This document shows positions 62,151-64,000 of a DNA stretch of 64,000 nucleotides, piece after piece. This stretch comes from Bacteroidales bacterium (lineage in GTDB: Bacteria; Bacteroidota; Bacteroidia; Bacteroidales; UBA932): contig JAFUGJ010000101.1 of NCBI GenBank assembly GCA_017469425.1, forward strand, positions 1 to 64,000, read 5' to 3'. The translations under genes were made by a program, and so were the position numbers. Each line of letters starts with the position of its first letter. The stretch's first letter is position 1. The notes beneath the pieces are model-generated. The model saw nothing but the letters and a program-made list of their open reading frames with translations. It ran no database searches and had not been told where the DNA came from.

Positions 62151-63284
62151 ATGGAAGCGCCTTTCATATTCGGCAAGATTGCCACAGACAAGAATTTTAC
62201 AGACAGAGAACAGGAAACGGCTCATCTGGTAAACAATTTCGAATCTCTCATCAACACAATCATCATTTCTCCAAGGCGTTGGGGAAAAAGTTCTCTCGTT
62301 CATAAGGCTGCAACCATTGCACAGTATGAAGATAAACAGCTCAAAATATGCACGGTTGACCTTTTTAATGTCAAGACAGAAGAACAATTCTACACTGTCT
62401 TTGCTCGCAGTGTCATTCGGGGAACTGCATCTCGGTGGAATGAGGCAGTTGAAAACGCGAAGAAGTTCTTCTCTCGTCTGGTTCCCAAAATATCCATCGG
62501 GGCCGACCCGATGAACGAGGTCTCCATTGACTTTGATTGGGAGGAAATGAAAAGGAACCCCGATGAGATTCTTGATCTTCCGGAACGGATCGCACAGTCG
62601 AAGGGGATAAAGGTTATGGTTTGTATTGATGAATTCCAGAACATCGCGGAATTTGACGACCCTCTTTTCTTCCAAAGGAAGTTGCGTGCTCACTGGCAAA
62701 AACACCAGAAAGTGAGCTATTGCCTTTATGGGAGTAAGCGTCACATGATGCTTGAGGTCTTCACGGACTCATCCATGCCATTTTATAAGTTCGGTGACCT
62801 TTTTTTTCTGAATAAGATTGATACAGATCATTTTGTTCCATTCATTATAGAGCGGTTCTCCTCCACAGGAAAAACTATCTCTGAAGGCGCTTGCAAGAAA
62901 ATCATTGCTCTCGCAGACAATCATCCATACTATGTCCAGCAGCTTTCTCAACTTTCTTGGCTCAGATCCTCCTCGCAGTGTACTGAAGAGATTGTAATAA
63001 AGGCTCATGAATCGCTCGTCGAACAGCTCAGTCTCCTTTTCTCCAACCTTATTGAAACCTTCACATTCCAACAGGTTTGTTACCTTCATGCCGTCATTGC
63101 AGGGGAAAAAGCTATAACGAGTTCCGAGACCATGCACCGATACCATATAAGCAGTGCCACGGCAGCATCGAGGTCTCTCAAGACATTGATTAAAAAAGAC
63201 ATTCTTGACAGCAAAGCTGGCATCGTTTCTTTTCAAGATCCCATCTTTGAATATTGGCTGAGACATCATTACTATCAGGTTTAG
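62151..63284 (+). CDS. AAA family ATPase (archaeal-type / AAA_14-like)
   Basis: 377-residue P-loop protein. Walker A is SPRRWGKSSLV (about 43-52), Walker B VMVCIDEFQN (about 162-171); a sensor-like GSKRH follows, and the C-terminal 120 residues form a winged-helix-like region (ISSATAASRSLKTLIKKDIL) ending in DPIFEYWLRH, the common tail of this ATPase group. Such proteins are scattered in accessory DNA and some act in defence or mobile-element functions; none is assigned here. AT-rich, own promoter, inside the segment bounded by repeats C and D. Confidence 0.85.
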   Translation: MEAPFIFGKIATDKNFTDREQETAHLVNNFESLINTIIISPRRWGKSSLVHKAATIAQYEDKQLKICTVDLFNVKTEEQFYTVFARSVIRGTASRWNEAVENAKKFFSRLVPKISIGADPMNEVSIDFDWEEMKRNPDEILDLPERIAQSKGIKVMVCIDEFQNIAEFDDPLFFQRKLRAHWQKHQKVSYCLYGSKRHMMLEVFTDSSMPFYKFGDLFFLNKIDTDHFVPFIIERFSSTGKTISEGACKKIIALADNHPYYVQQLSQLSWLRSSSQCTEEIVIKAHESLVEQLSLLFSNLIETFTFQQVCYLHAVIAGEKAITSSETMHRYHISSATAASRSLKTLIKKDILDSKAGIVSFQDPIFEYWLRHHYYQV

Positions 63285-63490
63285 CATATCCATATTCCAC
63301 AATTTTGCACGCGAGCGTTCTCGACTCAAGGGGCGGTTGACATTTGAGAGCCCGAAGGAAATCTGACTCCCTCCCCGTTGGAGTCAGTCGTATGCACAGA
63401 GTTGTCTTTTCGAGTGTTTTCTAAACTTTTATCAAAGAGTTACGCGGTTTCGGGCCGATTTTTCCGTAGTTAATTCGAGTGTGCATCTGT
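63285..63490. other. Gene-free stretch after the ATPase gene
   Basis: Holds one perfect hairpin, CTGACTCC (63363-63370) with GGAGTCAG (63380-63387), without a T run. Nothing else is recognised before repeat D. Confidence 0.45.
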
Positions 63491-63645
63491 TTGAAAAGAA
63501 TTAATCGGTGTCGAAATAATTGTGTGCGGCAATTTTGCTGCGCGATATTAAATAATTGATTATCAATAACTTCGCAACTCACTATCGTTGGAAATGAGCG
63601 ATAGTTTTTAAGTAATTGCCTGGCTATTAACGATTTAAGGATGCG
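63491..63645. repeat. Long direct repeat, copy D, containing the hairpin family
   Basis: Direct repeat of 60816-60968 with a 2-base length difference. In the hairpin, ACTATCGT replaces ACTATCGC, turning a C-G pair into T-G and keeping the stem; in the first hairpin GCGGC replaces GCAGC with pairing kept. Confidence 0.85.
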
Positions 63646-63660
63646 CTAACAACGGAACGG

Positions 63661-64000
63661 TCATTGTATCCAATTCAGTATGACCTGATAATTTGCAATC
63701 GAGTAGTCGGGAAGAATGAATAGGTCATCTATTAATGAATTGGGGGATACCTCCGCTATCATACAGTTTTTGAACTGATAAAAAGCCACTATATCAGGGT
63801 ATGTCACATATGAATAGTAGCCGGGTAGCATTCCTGCGCTCTGCACTGGGATAAAACGCTTCGCCATTTCAACCCGGTCCGGACGAGATTCAAAGTAATC
63901 GTCCAGCAGTTTATCTGTTTCCTGGGTGAGGTATAATACTTTCTTCCCTTTTACAGCCGGTGGAAACATATAAGTTGTATCCGCGTAAGTATAAGAATCC
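63661..64000 (-). CDS. Unrecognised protein, 3' end only
   Basis: The frame is open from the window edge to a stop at 63661-63663, so the true start lies outside. The 112 visible residues include LTQETDKLLDDYF, VTYPDIVAFYQFKNCMIAEV and end NYQVILNWIQ. I do not recognise the family. ATG at 63969 would give 102 residues, but ten in-frame codons upstream without a stop (ending ADTTY) suggest a longer protein. It begins just beyond repeat D. Confidence 0.55.
   Translation of the reverse strand, partial: DSYTYADTTYMFPPAVKGKKVLYLTQETDKLLDDYFESRPDRVEMAKRFIPVQSAGMLPGYYSYVTYPDIVAFYQFKNCMIAEVSPNSLIDDLFILPDYSIANYQVILNWIQ

Overview
The window comes from a member of the order Bacteroidales with moderately high GC. 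The evidence is consistent: SusC/Oar-type TonB-dependent receptors with carboxypeptidase-like N-domains, BACON, DUF5689 and OB-fold lipoproteins, a M64 surface protein with DUF4988 and Gly-X-Y repeats, and Bacteroidota promoters of the form TTTG-N19/20-TAnnTTTG. The genus cannot be fixed from this sequence; an uncultured gut or rumen lineage of the Cryptobacteroides type is one possibility.

Layout. 1-948 holds most of metK (minus). 1117-17925 is a long plus-strand surface region: an Oar-like receptor and BACON/OB-fold lipoprotein, a small kinase-like gene that looks frameshifted between two identical terminators, then a tight operon of a DUF6359-type lipoprotein, a DNA/RNA non-specific endonuclease, an endonuclease/exonuclease/phosphatase protein, a second receptor, a DUF5689 lipoprotein and a M3 peptidase. 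The set fits capture and digestion of extracellular nucleic acid or nucleoprotein. gpmA follows. 18807-25047 is an accessory segment (RhuM-family gene, giant M64 lipoprotein) bracketed by two direct copies of a hairpin repeat. 25134-33516 is minus-strand housekeeping (manA, holin-like, YtxH, rnr, MATE, rsgA, prenyl synthase) with one plus-strand phosphoesterase. 33599-38571 carries a YgjP-like protease, engB, prs, a small membrane protein, der, xseA and xseB. 38568-47542 is a complete glycogen/alpha-glucan cluster (branching enzyme, debranching enzyme, glycosyltransferase, GH57, phosphorylase). 47530-56367 has ribF, greA, HIT, a thioredoxin-fold lipoprotein, DUF486, tsaB, cvpA, ileS, a DksA-like gene and lspA. 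56417-60060 is a minus-strand operon (beta-barrel protein, EF-hand membrane protein, second EEP protein). A tRNA-Ser(UGA) at 60209-60293 marks the edge of a second, AT-richer accessory segment with a zinc-ribbon-like membrane protein and an AAA ATPase, again bracketed by direct repeats (153/155 bp) that contain the same hairpin family.

The most unusual signals are non-coding. One hairpin family (core AACTATCGCTCATTT...GCGATAGT) occurs four times and marks both ends of both accessory segments. Differences between the two long copies keep the stems paired. Two housekeeping genes, rnr and the MATE transporter, each carry an in-frame insertion of about 110-125 bp bounded by its own inverted repeats. 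The 3' end of tRNA-Ser is duplicated 191 bp downstream, with a nested palindrome in between.
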